DNA of 64,000 bases, from assembly GCF_009299795.1 (NCBI RefSeq), contig NZ_VIGP01000004.1, forward strand, positions 186,001 through 250,000. The letters run 5' to 3'. Below the pieces are notes generated by a model. It ran no database searches. It was not told the DNA's origin and saw nothing but the letters and a program-made list of their open reading frames with translations. Positions 35,540-46,632 of the stretch are shown here, piece by piece. How positions within the stretch are numbered: position 1 is the first letter of the stretch; each line of letters starts with the position of its first letter. The position numbers and the translations under genes were made by a program. This DNA is from Brachybacterium subflavum (lineage in GTDB: Bacteria > Actinomycetota > Actinomycetes > Actinomycetales > Dermabacteraceae).

Positions 35540-36382
35540 ATGACCACCTCGTCCTCCCCGTCCTCCGCCGCGGATCCCGAGGCCCCCGCCGAGGCCGCCT
35601 CCTGCAGCAGCGACCCGCACGGCTCGGACCCCCACGACCACACCGGGCACGACCATCCGCCCACCGGCGCGGAGATCGTCAGCGCGCTCGTGCGCGGACT
35701 GTCGATCGTCTCGCTCGTGATCCCCGCGGTCGCCGTCGCCCTCGTGCTCATCTGCCTGCCCGCGACGCCCTCGACGCCCCTGCCGCTCGTGCTCGGCATC
35801 GCTCTCGGCGCCCTCCAGCTCATGGTCGTCGTGATCACCAGCATGTTCGTCTCGAAGGTGCAGAGGCGCCTCGCGGTCAACCCCGGACCGATGGCCGTGC
35901 GCTCGACCGTCGAGGAGGTCCTGCGCCTGGCCGCGGTCCTCTTCGCGGGCCTGCTGTGGCCCTCGGAGGCCGTCGGCCCCATGGGCATCTGGCTCGGGCT
36001 CGGCGCGGCACTGGTCTGGATCGTGCTGGCCACCGCGCAGACGGTGAGCGCGCGGCGCCGGATCGCCGCGCCCTCCGCCTGGGCGACGGAGGCCGTCGGC
36101 ACCTTCCTCACCGAGAAGGTGAGCGTGCCCCGCTCGATGGTGCTGCGCGTCCTGGACGTCGTGGGCACCGCGCTCTTCCAGATCGGCGCGACCGTGCTGA
36201 TCGTGCTCTCCCCCGTGCTCACGATCGGCACCATCGTGCTGTCGATCGCGACGGGCCTGTCCACCCTGATCCTGCAGCGCCGCAGCCCGGGCGAGCGCAC
36301 GCACACCCTGTGGGCGTACGCGCCCTTCGGGATCGGCGTGCTCACCGCCGCGCTCGCGCTGCTGGGACTGTCCACCCTCTGA
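35540..36382 (+). CDS. Polytopic membrane protein of unknown function
   Basis: 280 residues with an acidic, His-rich N-terminal tail (DPHGSDPHDHTGHDHPP, reminiscent of metal-binding tails) and about six membrane segments: near 47-70, 80-102, 130-145, 148-170, 205-240 and 252-276. I do not recognise a family or active-site motif. GAAGGAG stands 5 nt before the ATG and TACAGT (35513-35518) is a plausible -10. The M13 peptidase gene follows on the same strand 138 bp later, and the ADP-ribosylglycohydrolase gene is divergent. Confidence 0.75.
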   Translation: MTTSSSPSSAADPEAPAEAASCSSDPHGSDPHDHTGHDHPPTGAEIVSALVRGLSIVSLVIPAVAVALVLICLPATPSTPLPLVLGIALGALQLMVVVITSMFVSKVQRRLAVNPGPMAVRSTVEEVLRLAAVLFAGLLWPSEAVGPMGIWLGLGAALVWIVLATAQTVSARRRIAAPSAWATEAVGTFLTEKVSVPRSMVLRVLDVVGTALFQIGATVLIVLSPVLTIGTIVLSIATGLSTLILQRRSPGERTHTLWAYAPFGIGVLTAALALLGLSTL

Positions 36383-36520
36383 TCCGCGAGATCGGGTCGG
36401 CGCGCGGCGCGCGGAGCGCGTCCGCGGTCGGCCCGGCAGGCGGGAGCGGCGTCGCGTCGCCGCACCCGCGCCCGTTCCACCACCCGGCCTGATGCCGCCC
36501 TCCCCGACGAAGGAGTCACC

Positions 36521-38665
36521 ATGACCGATGCCGTCCCCTCCGACAGCACCACGACCGCAGCACCGACCGGCACAGAGGTCCACTCGGGCCTGGATCGCAG
36601 CGGCGTCGAGGAGTCGATCCGGGTCCAGGACGATCTGTTCGGGCACGTGAACGGCGCCTGGCTCGCGGAGCACGAGATCCCCGCCGACCGGGCCTCCGAC
36701 GGCGAGTTCCGGCGCCTGCGCGATCTGGCGGAGGAGCGCGTGCGCGCGATCGTCGAGGAGGCCGCCGACGACCCCGAGCTCTCCGCGGTGCTCGAGGCGG
36801 GCCGCTCCCCGGAGACGGACCGCGGACGCGTCGGCCTGCTCTACCGGCTGTTCATGGACGAGGACGCGGTCGAGGCCGCCGGGGCGGACCCGCTCGCCCC
36901 GCTGCTCGACGAGGTCGCCTCCGCCGGCTCGCTCGAGGACCTGGTGCGGCTGCTCGCCTCCCCCGTGGCCGGGACCAGCGCGCTGCACGCCTACGTGTGG
37001 ACCGATGACGACGACTCCTCCCACTACCAGATCAAGCTGCACCAGGGCGGGCTGGGACTGCCCGACGAGTCGTACTACCGCGAGGACTCCTACGCGCCGA
37101 TCCGCGAGGCGTACGTCGGGCACCTGGCGCGCCTCGCCGATCTGGCCGCGCTGCCCGGCCGCGAGGGCCTGCTCGACGGGGACTCGCGCGCGATGGCCCG
37201 CGCCGTGATGGACTTCGAGACCCGGCTGGCCGCCTGCCACGTGGACCGGGTGCGCCTGCGCGACAGCGAGAAGTCGAACAACCCGATGGACGCCGCGCAG
37301 CGCGACGCCCTCGCCCCCGCGTTCCCCTGGGACGCGTTCGTCGAGGGCACCGGAGCGCCCGACGGCGCCTTCGACGTGGTCTGCGTCAGCCAGCCCGAGT
37401 ACGTCGAGGCCCTCGCTCCGCTGCTCGCGGCGGAGGACCTGGCCGTGCTGCGCACCTGGGCCGCCCTGCACACCGTCGGCGCCTATGCCCCGTACCTCTC
37501 CTCCGCATTCGTCGAGGAGGACTTCGACTTCTCCGGGCGCACCCTCTCGGGCGCCGAGCAGCTGCGCGAGCGCTGGAAGCGCGGCATCTCGCTGGTCGAG
37601 GGAGCCGTCGGCTTCGCGATCGGACAGGACTACGTCGCGCGGCACTTCCCGCCGGACCACAAGGCGCGCATGCAGGAGCTCGTCGGCGCGCTGCTGGACG
37701 CCTACCGGGAGTCGATCTCGACGCTCGAGTGGATGACGCCGGGAACCCGCGAGAAGGCCCTGGCCAAGCTCGAGCTGTTCACGCCGAAGATCGCCTACCC
37801 GGACGTCTGGCGCACCTACGAGGGCCTCGAGCTCGACCCGCGCGACCTCGTCGCCTCGGTCCGTGCCGCCCGCGCGCACGACGCCGCCCATGACTTCGCG
37901 AAGCTCGCCGGGCCCGTCGACCGCGACGAGTGGCACATGACCCCGCAGACGGTCAACGCGTACTACAACCCCGGCGCGAACGAGATCGTGTTCCCCGCCG
38001 CGATCCTCGAGCCGCCCTTCTTCGACGCCGACGCCGAGGACGCCGTGAACTTCGGCGGGATCGGGGCCGTCATCGGCCACGAGATCGGCCACGGCTTCGA
38101 CGACCAGGGCTCCAAGTACGACGGCGAGGGCAACCTGCGCTCGTGGTGGACCGACGAGGACCGCGAGGCCTTCGAGCAGCGCACCCGCGCCCTCATCGGC
38201 CAGTTCGACGCCCTCACCCCGCGCGTGCTGCGCGAGCAGGCGGAGGCGACGGCGTCCGACGCGGCCGATGGGGGCGACGGGACGGAGTCGGCCGACGGCG
38301 CGGATGCGGCGGGCGCCTCCGACCTCCCGCACGTCAACGGCGGCCTCACGATCGGAGAGAACATCGGCGACCTGGGCGGGCTCACCATCGCGATCAAGGC
38401 CTACCTCGCGCGCTCCGGCGGGAACCCGCCGCGCCTGGACGACATGAGCGGCCTGCAGCGCGTGTTCTGGTCCTGGGCCACGGTGTGGCGCGCGAAGTCC
38501 AGGGCGCAGGACGCAGCGCGCATGCTGGCGATCGACCCGCACTCCCCCGCCGAGTTCCGCTGCAACGCGATCGCGAGCAACCTCGACACGTTCCACGAGG
38601 CCTTCGACGTGCGCGAGGGCGACGCGATGTACCGCGCGCCCGAGGACCGCGTGAGCATCTGGTGA
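36521..38665 (+). CDS. pepO: M13-family zinc metallopeptidase (PepO-like)
   Basis: Zinc endopeptidase of the neprilysin/PepO family, 714 residues. Catalytic motif GHEIGHGFDDQG with zinc ligands His520 and His524 and Glu521; the third ligand is Glu613 in ENIGDLGG. NAYYNPGANEIVFPAAIL, typical of the substrate-binding strand, precedes it. No signal peptide is visible, so it is probably cytoplasmic. An acidic Ala/Asp/Gly-rich insert (about residues 575-605) lies just before the third ligand. GAAGGAG precedes the ATG. The next gene follows by 7 bp, so they likely form a transcription unit. Specific substrates unknown. Confidence 0.94.
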   Translation: MTDAVPSDSTTTAAPTGTEVHSGLDRSGVEESIRVQDDLFGHVNGAWLAEHEIPADRASDGEFRRLRDLAEERVRAIVEEAADDPELSAVLEAGRSPETDRGRVGLLYRLFMDEDAVEAAGADPLAPLLDEVASAGSLEDLVRLLASPVAGTSALHAYVWTDDDDSSHYQIKLHQGGLGLPDESYYREDSYAPIREAYVGHLARLADLAALPGREGLLDGDSRAMARAVMDFETRLAACHVDRVRLRDSEKSNNPMDAAQRDALAPAFPWDAFVEGTGAPDGAFDVVCVSQPEYVEALAPLLAAEDLAVLRTWAALHTVGAYAPYLSSAFVEEDFDFSGRTLSGAEQLRERWKRGISLVEGAVGFAIGQDYVARHFPPDHKARMQELVGALLDAYRESISTLEWMTPGTREKALAKLELFTPKIAYPDVWRTYEGLELDPRDLVASVRAARAHDAAHDFAKLAGPVDRDEWHMTPQTVNAYYNPGANEIVFPAAILEPPFFDADAEDAVNFGGIGAVIGHEIGHGFDDQGSKYDGEGNLRSWWTDEDREAFEQRTRALIGQFDALTPRVLREQAEATASDAADGGDGTESADGADAAGASDLPHVNGGLTIGENIGDLGGLTIAIKAYLARSGGNPPRLDDMSGLQRVFWSWATVWRAKSRAQDAARMLAIDPHSPAEFRCNAIASNLDTFHEAFDVREGDAMYRAPEDRVSIW

Positions 38666-38672
38666 GGACGCG

Positions 38673-39251
38673 GTGAGCAGACCCGAGGCGCCCTTCCACG
38701 TGGGCCGGACCACGCCCGGCGCGGTGGGCTGGACCCGCATCGGCGTGAGCGTGCTGATCGGCGTCGGCATCGCCGGGTACGCGCTCGCCTGGGCGCGGGG
38801 GGAGACGGTCGTGCTGGGTCTGGTGCTCGCCCTGGCCGTGCTCGTGTACGCCTTCTGGTCGTGGATGCGGCTGGCGACCCGCTTCGTGGTGGACGGCGAC
38901 GGGGTGACCGTGAGCCTCGGCGGCTTCCTGCCCCGCCCGGCATGGCCCGTGGCCGACTTCCGCACCGTGCAGCTGCGCCGCATCCCGGGCGAATCGCTCG
39001 GCGTGACGGCGGGCGGGCTCGGCTGGCGCCGCGGGCGCGTGCTCGCCGCCGACCGCGCATCGCTCGAGGCGCTGCCCGGCCGCAAGGTCTTCACGACCGG
39101 GGAGCAGCAGTCCGCGTACCGTCTGATGGTCTCGCGTCCCGGCACGCTCGTGGAGATCATCGGCAGGGAGGGCACGCACTACCTGCTCTCCCCCGACGAT
39201 CCGACAGCCGCGGCCGAGGCGATCGACCGGTCCATCCGCGCCCGCCGCTGA
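38673..39251 (+). CDS. Small membrane protein with PH-like cytoplasmic domain
   Basis: 192 residues. Two close hydrophobic segments near 18-38 and 45-66, then a soluble C-terminal region starting TRFVVDGDGVTVSLGGFLPR that looks like a PH-type beta-rich domain common in actinobacterial membrane proteins (DUF3093-like; not certain). The start is a GTG with GAGGA upstream, 7 bp after the pepO stop, so it is presumably coupled. Function unknown; a specific relation to the peptidase is only suggested by position. Alternative starts inside the sequence would delete the first helix. Confidence 0.75.
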   Translation: MSRPEAPFHVGRTTPGAVGWTRIGVSVLIGVGIAGYALAWARGETVVLGLVLALAVLVYAFWSWMRLATRFVVDGDGVTVSLGGFLPRPAWPVADFRTVQLRRIPGESLGVTAGGLGWRRGRVLAADRASLEALPGRKVFTTGEQQSAYRLMVSRPGTLVEIIGREGTHYLLSPDDPTAAAEAIDRSIRARR

Positions 39252-39288
39252 TCCCCGGCGGCCGCGGCGATCCCGACGCGGCAGCGGA

Positions 39289-39346
39289 TCGAGTGGCACG
39301 AAACGGTCGCCAAGATCGATTGTGACGACCGTTTCGCACCACTCGA
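39289..39346. repeat. 21-bp inverted repeat with 16-nt loop
   Basis: Left arm 39289-39309 and right arm 39326-39346 are complementary except for two central bases. The loop is 16 nt. It lies 37 bp after a stop codon and could be a terminator, though it is longer than needed and has no U-tract. Compare the repeats at 42986 and 60868. Confidence 0.65.
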
Positions 39347-39542
39347 GGCTGTGCCGCGCCGGTCCCCGCCGAACCGGACGTGGTCCGCGCCGGTCTACGC
39401 CGAACCGGAGCCGATCGGGTGCCGGTCCGTGCCGGTCCGGGCCGTCCCAGGGGTCGATCGGGGCCGCGCGTGCCCTCGGGCGATCTGGCGCACACCACGG
39501 GGGCACTGACCTCGGCGCGCGATAGCATCGGTGACGACATCC

Positions 39543-39632
39543 ACAGACAGGGGAGCACCGCAGCGGTGCTGAGAGTGCGCACCGAGCGCAGACCCTCGAA
39601 CCTGATCCGGTTCACACCGGCGTAGGGAGTCG
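39543..39632 (+). ncRNA. TPP (THI-box) riboswitch aptamer
   Basis: The conserved thi-box cores are present in order: CAGGGGAGC near the 5' end, GCTGAGAG in the middle, and the 3' segment GAACCTGATCCGG with ACACCGGCGTAGGGA. Thiamine pyrophosphate binding would reduce expression of the downstream thiamine-precursor transporter. Confidence 0.92.
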
Positions 39633-39694
39633 GGATTCTTCTGCGATGTCCGCCGCGCCGGGTGCCTGCATCCGGGCCGACGGGCCTCGCGGCC

Positions 39695-39711
39695 CCTTCC
39701 GCATCGGAAGG
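39695..39711 (+). promoter_or_regulatory. Shine-Dalgarno-sequestering hairpin of the riboswitch
   Basis: CCTTCC (39695-39700), loop GCATC, GGAAGG (39706-39711): a perfect 6-bp stem whose right arm is the ribosome-binding site GGAAGGAGA of ykoE, 5-9 nt before the ATG at 39720. This points to translational, not transcriptional, control by TPP. Confidence 0.75.
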
Positions 39712-39719
39712 AGAACCAG

Positions 39720-40423
39720 ATGTCGACCAGCTCCACCCCCGCCGCGCCGTCCTCGCGGCCGGAGAAGACCGTGCACTCCAGGACGTCCGCCGCGGCGTCC
39801 GGCGACGCCCCGGCTCGAGCCGCCGGCGCCCTCGCACGTCGGCCGCTGCTGGCCTATCGCACCGTGGACCTCGTGCTGACCGTCGCGATCGGCGTCGTCT
39901 TCGCCTTCGTATTCCTCGCCTGGGGGCAGGTGTACACGCTCTTCACACCGCTGCAGGCCGTCCTGCCGCCGTCGGTGGGCCTGCTCGCGGGCGTGTGGTT
40001 CCTGCCCGCGCTGGTGGCCATGCTCATCGTGCGCCGTCCCGGCGCGGCCGTGCTGGCCGAGGTCATCGCCGCCGTCCTCGAGATGGCCCTCGGCGGACAG
40101 TGGGGCATCGGCACCGTGGTCAGCGGCCTGCTGCAGGGCGGAGGCGTCGAGATCGCGTTCCTCGTCACCGCCTACCGACGCTTCACCCTGCCCGTGGCGA
40201 TCGCCGGCGGCGCGCTCTCGGGGATCCTCGAATGGGTCTACGAGCGCTTCTCCTACTACCCGGAGTGGTCCTGGACCTCGGCCTGGGCGCTGCTGGGCTT
40301 CTTCCTCGTCTCCGGCGCGCTGCTGTGCGGAGTGCTGGGGTGGCTGATCGTGCGCGCGCTCGGCGCGACCGGCGCCCTGAGCGCCTTCCCGGCCGGGCGC
40401 CAGTGGGGGCGGCGGTCGCGCGC

Positions 40424-40427
<4 letters not shown>
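39720..40427 (+). CDS. ykoE: YkoE-family ECF transporter S component, thiamine-precursor uptake
   Basis: Substrate-binding membrane subunit of an energy-coupling-factor transporter. 235 residues with about five membrane segments after a 45-residue hydrophilic tail: TVDLVLTVAIGVVFAFVFLAW, a glycine-rich central stretch around WGIGTVVSGLLQGGG, and LLGFFLVSGALLCGVLGW. The sequence resembles YkoE (hydroxymethylpyrimidine/thiamine uptake). The TPP riboswitch directly upstream confirms the vitamin. Its stop overlaps the next start by 4 bp (ATGA). Confidence 0.9.
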
Positions 40428-42892
<2,465 letters not shown>

Positions 42893-42985
42893 GGGGCTCG
42901 CCCCGACGGCGCGGCCATGGACGCCCTTCGACGTCGACGCGGCCCCGGGGCCCGGGCGCGGCGGGCAGAGGTCCGCGAACATCCC

Positions 42986-43061
42986 GTGCACTTCGCGTAG
43001 CAGGAGGTCGGGTGACGTGTCGTATATGAGGTGACCCGACCTATGACGACGCGAAGTGCAC
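42986..43061. repeat. Imperfect 28-bp inverted repeat with 20-nt loop
   Basis: The arms 42986-43013 and 43034-43061 pair perfectly over the outer 13 and inner 9 bases; six unpaired central bases form an internal loop. The 20-nt loop separates them. The long, interrupted stem is larger than an ordinary terminator. Confidence 0.65.
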
Positions 43062-43190
43062 GCACGCACCGAAGACCCCGGAGACCGCGCGGGTCGATGC
43101 CAGCGATCTCCCCCTCGCCCCTCCCTTCCCGCCCACCGGACCCTCGACGGCGGACGACGATCCGTGTGGTGGCCGCGTCGGGTGGGCCTC

Positions 43191-43203
43191 TACCCTGGTG
43201 CGC
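43191..43203 (+). promoter_or_regulatory. Putative -10 box, leaderless ankyrin transcript
   Basis: TACCCT (43191-43196), then 7 nt, then the ATG at 43204; a GTG at 43198 in frame lies within that gap. No Shine-Dalgarno. Confidence 0.45.
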
Positions 43204-43689
43204 ATGACTTCCGACGCCGCGCAGCCCGAGCCCACGCAGCCCGACACCTCACAGCCTGCCTCCTCGCAGCCCGCATCGCCGCTGACCACCGAGGAGCAGG
43301 ACGAGCAGGTGCTCGCACTGGCCCGGAGGATGCTCGACGATGCCCGTGAGGGCCGAGGCGACGCCCTGCTGCCGCTGCTGGATCAGGGGGCGCCGGTCGC
43401 CATGCGGGACTCGCGGGGGAACTCGCTGCTCATGCTCGCCGCCTACCACGGGCACGCGGACCTGGTGCGTGAGCTCGCCGCCCGCGGTGCGGACGTCGAT
43501 CAGCTCAACGACCGCCAGCAGTCGCCGCTCGCGGGCGCCGTGTTCAAGGGGTACGACGACGTGGTGTCCGCGCTCCTGGATGCCGGGGCGGATCCCGATG
43601 CGGGCACTCCGAGCGGTCGTGACTCGGTCGCCTTCTTCGGTCGGGAGGAGATGGGCCGGCTCATCGAGGAGAAGGCGCCGCGCGGCTGA
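43204..43689 (+). CDS. Ankyrin-repeat protein
   Basis: 161-residue cytoplasmic protein. After an acidic N-terminal region (residues 1-55), about three ankyrin units are seen: GDALLPLLDQGAPVAMRDSR, GNSLLMLAAYHGHADLVREL with AARGADVDQLNDRQQ, and SPLAGAVFKGYDDVVSALLD with AGADPDAG. Ankyrins mediate protein binding; no partner or catalytic role is visible, and no membrane segment. It is convergent with a GNAT gene, 140 bp away, with no gene in between. Confidence 0.92.
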   Translation: MTSDAAQPEPTQPDTSQPASSQPASPLTTEEQDEQVLALARRMLDDAREGRGDALLPLLDQGAPVAMRDSRGNSLLMLAAYHGHADLVRELAARGADVDQLNDRQQSPLAGAVFKGYDDVVSALLDAGADPDAGTPSGRDSVAFFGREEMGRLIEEKAPRG

Positions 43690-43829
43690 GCGCAGGCTCT
43701 GTCCGACGCAGGCCCTGTTCGGCGGACGCCGCTCAGGCCCGACGCTCTGCTTCCACGCTCTTCGCGCGGGTCAGGACGGGGCGCGCCCAGGCCGGGGCGC
43801 ACACATCCGCCCCTCCCGCTCCGCGCGGA

Positions 43830-44351
43830 TCAGTCCCGCGGGTGCACGTAGCGCATCGGCACGTGCTCGATGCCGGCCTCGAGGAACTTCGGGCCGGTGG
43901 TCTGAAAGCCCAAGCTCCCGTACCAGCGCTCGAGGTACGCCTGGGCGCCGATCTCGACGATCGCCTCCGGTGCGATCTCGAGGGCCACGTCGAGGGCCGC
44001 GCGCACGAGGCGCCGACCGAATCCGTCGCGCCGGCGATCCGCGCGCACCACCACGCGGCCGATGTGCACGGTGCCGTCGGGGTCGCGCAGGATGCGCAGC
44101 TGGGCGACCGGTTGGCGCTCGAGTCCGCCGGTGACCGGCTCCGCGTCCGGCACCTCGATCCACAGCAGCTCCGTGGACGGCTCGAGCTCGCGGCCGTCGA
44201 GGTCGGCGTCGTCGGCGTGCTGCTCGAGGGTGAAGACGTCCTGGCGGAGCTTCGCGAGCAGGTAGACGGTGCGCGGATCGATCTCGCGCACGTGGGCGCG
44301 GCGCAGCACGGCGGCCGCGCCGGCATCGAGCGGGGTCACGGGATCAGGCAT
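43830..44351 (-). CDS. GNAT-family N-acetyltransferase
   Basis: 173 residues of the GNAT fold: VYLLAKLRQDVFTLEQHADDADLDGRELEPS in the acceptor region, AQLRILRDPDGTVHIGRVVVRADRR, then the acetyl-CoA pyrophosphate motif RRDGFGRRLVRAALDVA. The N-terminal segment suggests the ElaA-like sub-family, but the acetyl acceptor is unknown. The ATG is 4 bp after the nei-type stop, so it forms the end of an rpiB-nei-GNAT operon. TACGGT lies 6 nt before the ATG, so an additional leaderless start is possible. Confidence 0.88.
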   Translation of the reverse strand: MPDPVTPLDAGAAAVLRRAHVREIDPRTVYLLAKLRQDVFTLEQHADDADLDGRELEPSTELLWIEVPDAEPVTGGLERQPVAQLRILRDPDGTVHIGRVVVRADRRRDGFGRRLVRAALDVALEIAPEAIVEIGAQAYLERWYGSLGFQTTGPKFLEAGIEHVPMRYVHPRD

Positions 44352-44355
44352 GCCG

Positions 44356-45435
44356 TCACCGTAGCTCTCCGTCCTGCGGATCCGCCCAGGCTGCGGCCGG
44401 GTGCTCGGTGGTCCAGCCTGCGCGGCGCGAGCGCCGGGTCTGGCAGCGGGGGCACCAGTAGACGGTGCGGCCGGCGATCTCGGTCGACCGGATCGCGGTC
44501 CCGCACAGCCGACAGGGCAGCGTCTGGCGGTGGTAGACGTAGAAGGACTGCTCGCGGGGCACCACGCTCGGGTCGTCGTCGCCGTTCTGGCGCGTGGCGC
44601 GGGTGCGCTCCTGGATGACCGCCTCGATCTCGCGGTGCTCGGGCTCGGTGGTGACGATGCGGCCGGTCCGCGCGCCGTACCGCATGAGGGGCACCAGATC
44701 GTCCCAGATCCCGCGCACCATGCCCTCGGTGAGGTCCTTTCCGGGCACGAAGGGGTCCAGGCGGGCGCGGAACAGCGCCTCTGCCCGATAGATGTTGCCG
44801 ACCCCGGCGATGACCTCCTGGTTCATCAGCAGCACGCCGATCGAGGTGCGGGAGCGCCGCACCCTCTCGAGGAAGCGCTCGGGGTCCGCGTCCTCGCGCA
44901 GCGGGTCCGGCCCCAGCCGCTCCAGCACCGCGGCGCGGCCGTCGGCGTCGAGGACCTCGCATGCGGTGGGCCCGGTGAGATCGGCGAGTCCGTGGGGGCC
45001 GGCGATGCGCAGGCGCGTGGTGGGCCGCGGGACCAGCCGGCGCCAGTCGTCGGTCGCGGCGTCATGCAGGTCGTACCCGTCGGCCGCACCCGACCCGCTG
45101 CCTTGCCGGATCTCCCGCTCGCCGATCCGCACTCGGGGCGCACCGATCGCGTGGGCGAGGGCGAACCCCTCCTCCCCCGCGAAGGTCCACGAGCCGTACA
45201 GGCCCAGATGCACGCGCACCCAGCGGGTCACCGGGTCGGAGACGTCGACGGACTCCTCCGGGGTGAAGCCGATGAGCAGCTGCTTCCCGGCGGCCTCGGC
45301 ACCCGCCAGCACCCAGCCGTCGATGCTCGCGGCGTCGGGGAATCGTCCCTGGGGGCTCGAGGTGCGCACGCGGCGCCCGCCGAAGCCCGCCGTGAGGGCG
45401 GAGGCGAGCCGATGGACCGTGTGGCCCTCGGGCAT
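44356..45435 (-). CDS. nei: Nei/Fpg-family DNA glycosylase-AP lyase
   Basis: Base-excision-repair enzyme removing oxidised pyrimidines. 359 residues. N-terminal MPEGHTVHRLASAL has the catalytic Pro2 and Glu3; the middle has the H2TH segment (RRSRTSIGVLLMNQEVIAGVGNIYRAEALF) and the C-terminal zinc finger CRLCGTAIRSTEIAGRTVYWCPRC with four cysteines. It is longer than usual Nei (about 260-290), with low-complexity additions. MPEGHTV start and the zinc finger indicate the actinobacterial Nei type. The start overlaps the rpiB stop (TGATG). Confidence 0.93.
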   Translation of the reverse strand: MPEGHTVHRLASALTAGFGGRRVRTSSPQGRFPDAASIDGWVLAGAEAAGKQLLIGFTPEESVDVSDPVTRWVRVHLGLYGSWTFAGEEGFALAHAIGAPRVRIGEREIRQGSGSGAADGYDLHDAATDDWRRLVPRPTTRLRIAGPHGLADLTGPTACEVLDADGRAAVLERLGPDPLREDADPERFLERVRRSRTSIGVLLMNQEVIAGVGNIYRAEALFRARLDPFVPGKDLTEGMVRGIWDDLVPLMRYGARTGRIVTTEPEHREIEAVIQERTRATRQNGDDDPSVVPREQSFYVYHRQTLPCRLCGTAIRSTEIAGRTVYWCPRCQTRRSRRAGWTTEHPAAAWADPQDGELR

Positions 45436-45941
45436 CAGGCGTCGGCGGAGCCGGAACCGGCCGCGGAGTTCCCATCGGCCGACGGGTCGTACCCGCCCGT
45501 GCGCTCGTAGAGGCCCACCAGGTCGATGCGCCGCTGGTGGCGCTCGTCGCCGCTGAAGGGCTCGGCGAGGAACAGGTCGATGAGGTGCTCGAGCTCCTCC
45601 TCGGTGTGCTGGCGCGCCCCCACGGAGATCACGTTGGCGTCGTTGTGCTCGCGGGCGAGCTTCGCCGTGTCCTCGTTCCACACCAGGGCGGCGCGCACGC
45701 CGGGCACCTTGTTCGCGGCGATCTGCTCGCCGTTGCCGGAGCCGCCGATGACGACGCCCAGGCTGCCGGGCTCGGCGACGACGGCCTCGCCGACGGCGGT
45801 GCAGAACGGCGGGTAGTCGTCGAGCTTCTCGAAGGTGTGGGCGCCGTGGTCGGTGACCTCGTGGCCCTTCGCGGTGAGGGAGTCCACGAGCCGGTTCTTC
45901 AGCTCGAAGCCGGCGTGGTCTGTGCCGATGTGCACGTGCAT
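45435..45941 (-). CDS. rpiB: Ribose-5-phosphate isomerase B
   Basis: Interconverts ribose 5-phosphate and ribulose 5-phosphate. 168 residues; HIGTDHAGFELKN is the phosphate-binding start, VVIGGSGNGEQIAANKVPGV is the active-site loop with Glu in the position where other RpiB enzymes have Cys (as in the mycobacterial type), and ALVWNEDTAKLAREHNDANVISVGAR follows. AAAGG is about 10 nt upstream of the ATG. First of the rpiB-nei-GNAT operon. Confidence 0.95.
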   Translation of the reverse strand: MHVHIGTDHAGFELKNRLVDSLTAKGHEVTDHGAHTFEKLDDYPPFCTAVGEAVVAEPGSLGVVIGGSGNGEQIAANKVPGVRAALVWNEDTAKLAREHNDANVISVGARQHTEEELEHLIDLFLAEPFSGDERHQRRIDLVGLYERTGGYDPSADGNSAAGSGSADA

Positions 45942-46023
45942 GGAGGGAGAGCCTTTCAGGGGGTCGGTCGGAGCCGGGGACGGGCGGGCAGGGGCGCTCG
46001 GCTCCTGCCCGCCCGGTCCTGGA

Positions 46024-46632
46024 TCAGTCGAAGATGGGGCCGACGGTGCGGCTGCGCTTGAGCTCGAAGAAGCCGTCGACGCGGCTCATCGCCTCGAGGC
46101 CGTCGAACAGGGTGCCGGCCTCCTCGCCCTTGGGGGCCGGGGAGATCACGGGGCCGAAGTAGGCGCGGCCGTCGCCGAAGGAGATCACCGGGGTGCCGAC
46201 CTCGTCGCCGACGAGCTCGACCACGGCCTTCTGCTTCGAGCGCAGGGTGTCGTCCAGGGAGGAGTCCTGGTAGGACTCGAGCAGCGACGGGTCCAGCCCC
46301 GCCTGCTCGAGGGCTGCCTGCACGGCGGCGCGGCGGTCCTGCTGACCGCCCACGTGGTAGGCCTGCCCGAAGGCGGTGTAGAAGTCGGCGAGGTCCTGGT
46401 TGCCGCCGGCGTTCTCGACGGCGAGCGCGACGCGGGCCGGCCCCCAGGCGTCGTCCATGCTGCGGCGGTAGCCGGCATCGAGATCGCGGCCCTCGTTGAG
46501 CGCAGCGAGGGACATCAGCGAGAACGTGATCTCCACGTCGCGCACCTGGGAGGCGTTCAGCAGCCAGCGGCTGGTCATCCACGCCCACGGGCAGATCGGA
46601 TCGAAGAACAGTTCGACATGCGGTGCGGTCAC
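46024..46632 (-). CDS. DsbA-like thioredoxin-fold protein with CPWA active site (Rv2466c-like)
   Basis: 202 residues of the DsbA/FrnE-type fold: FFDPICPWAWMTSRWLL at the N-terminus, DAGYRRSMDDAWGPARVALAV and GTPVISFGDGRAYFGPVISP with the conserved cis-Pro. The mycobacterial mycothiol-dependent oxidoreductase Rv2466c has CPWC at this site; here the second Cys is Ala, so it can only work by a monothiol mechanism, presumably with mycothiol, which the cell can make. GTG start preceded by AGAGGAAG. Substrate unknown. Upstream gap to the divergent ABC transporter gene is 244 bp with no further gene. Confidence 0.87.
   Translation of the reverse strand: MTAPHVELFFDPICPWAWMTSRWLLNASQVRDVEITFSLMSLAALNEGRDLDAGYRRSMDDAWGPARVALAVENAGGNQDLADFYTAFGQAYHVGGQQDRRAAVQAALEQAGLDPSLLESYQDSSLDDTLRSKQKAVVELVGDEVGTPVISFGDGRAYFGPVISPAPKGEEAGTLFDGLEAMSRVDGFFELKRSRTVGPIFD

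Larger units (their letters stand above)
39252..39719 (+). other. 468-bp gap holding inverted repeat and TPP riboswitch leader
   Basis: Between the stop of the PH-like membrane protein gene and the ykoE start lie an imperfect 21-bp inverted repeat (39289-39346), a stretch of degenerate CCGGTCCG/GAACCGG repeats (39360-39450) and the thiamine riboswitch. There is no other open reading frame with a plausible ribosome-binding site. Confidence 0.6.
42893..43203. other. 311-bp gap with inverted repeat
   Basis: Contains the imperfect inverted repeat 42986-43061 and, at the end, the -10 TACCCT (43191-43196) of the ankyrin gene, 7 nt before its ATG. No additional coding region is supported. Confidence 0.6.

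Noticed and set aside
35390-39175. A 1261-residue minus-strand open frame covering the membrane protein and M13 peptidase genes
   Set aside because: It is antisense to two well supported genes, has the Arg/Ala/Gly/Val-rich composition of GC-rich shadow frames and shows no domain or ribosome-binding site.
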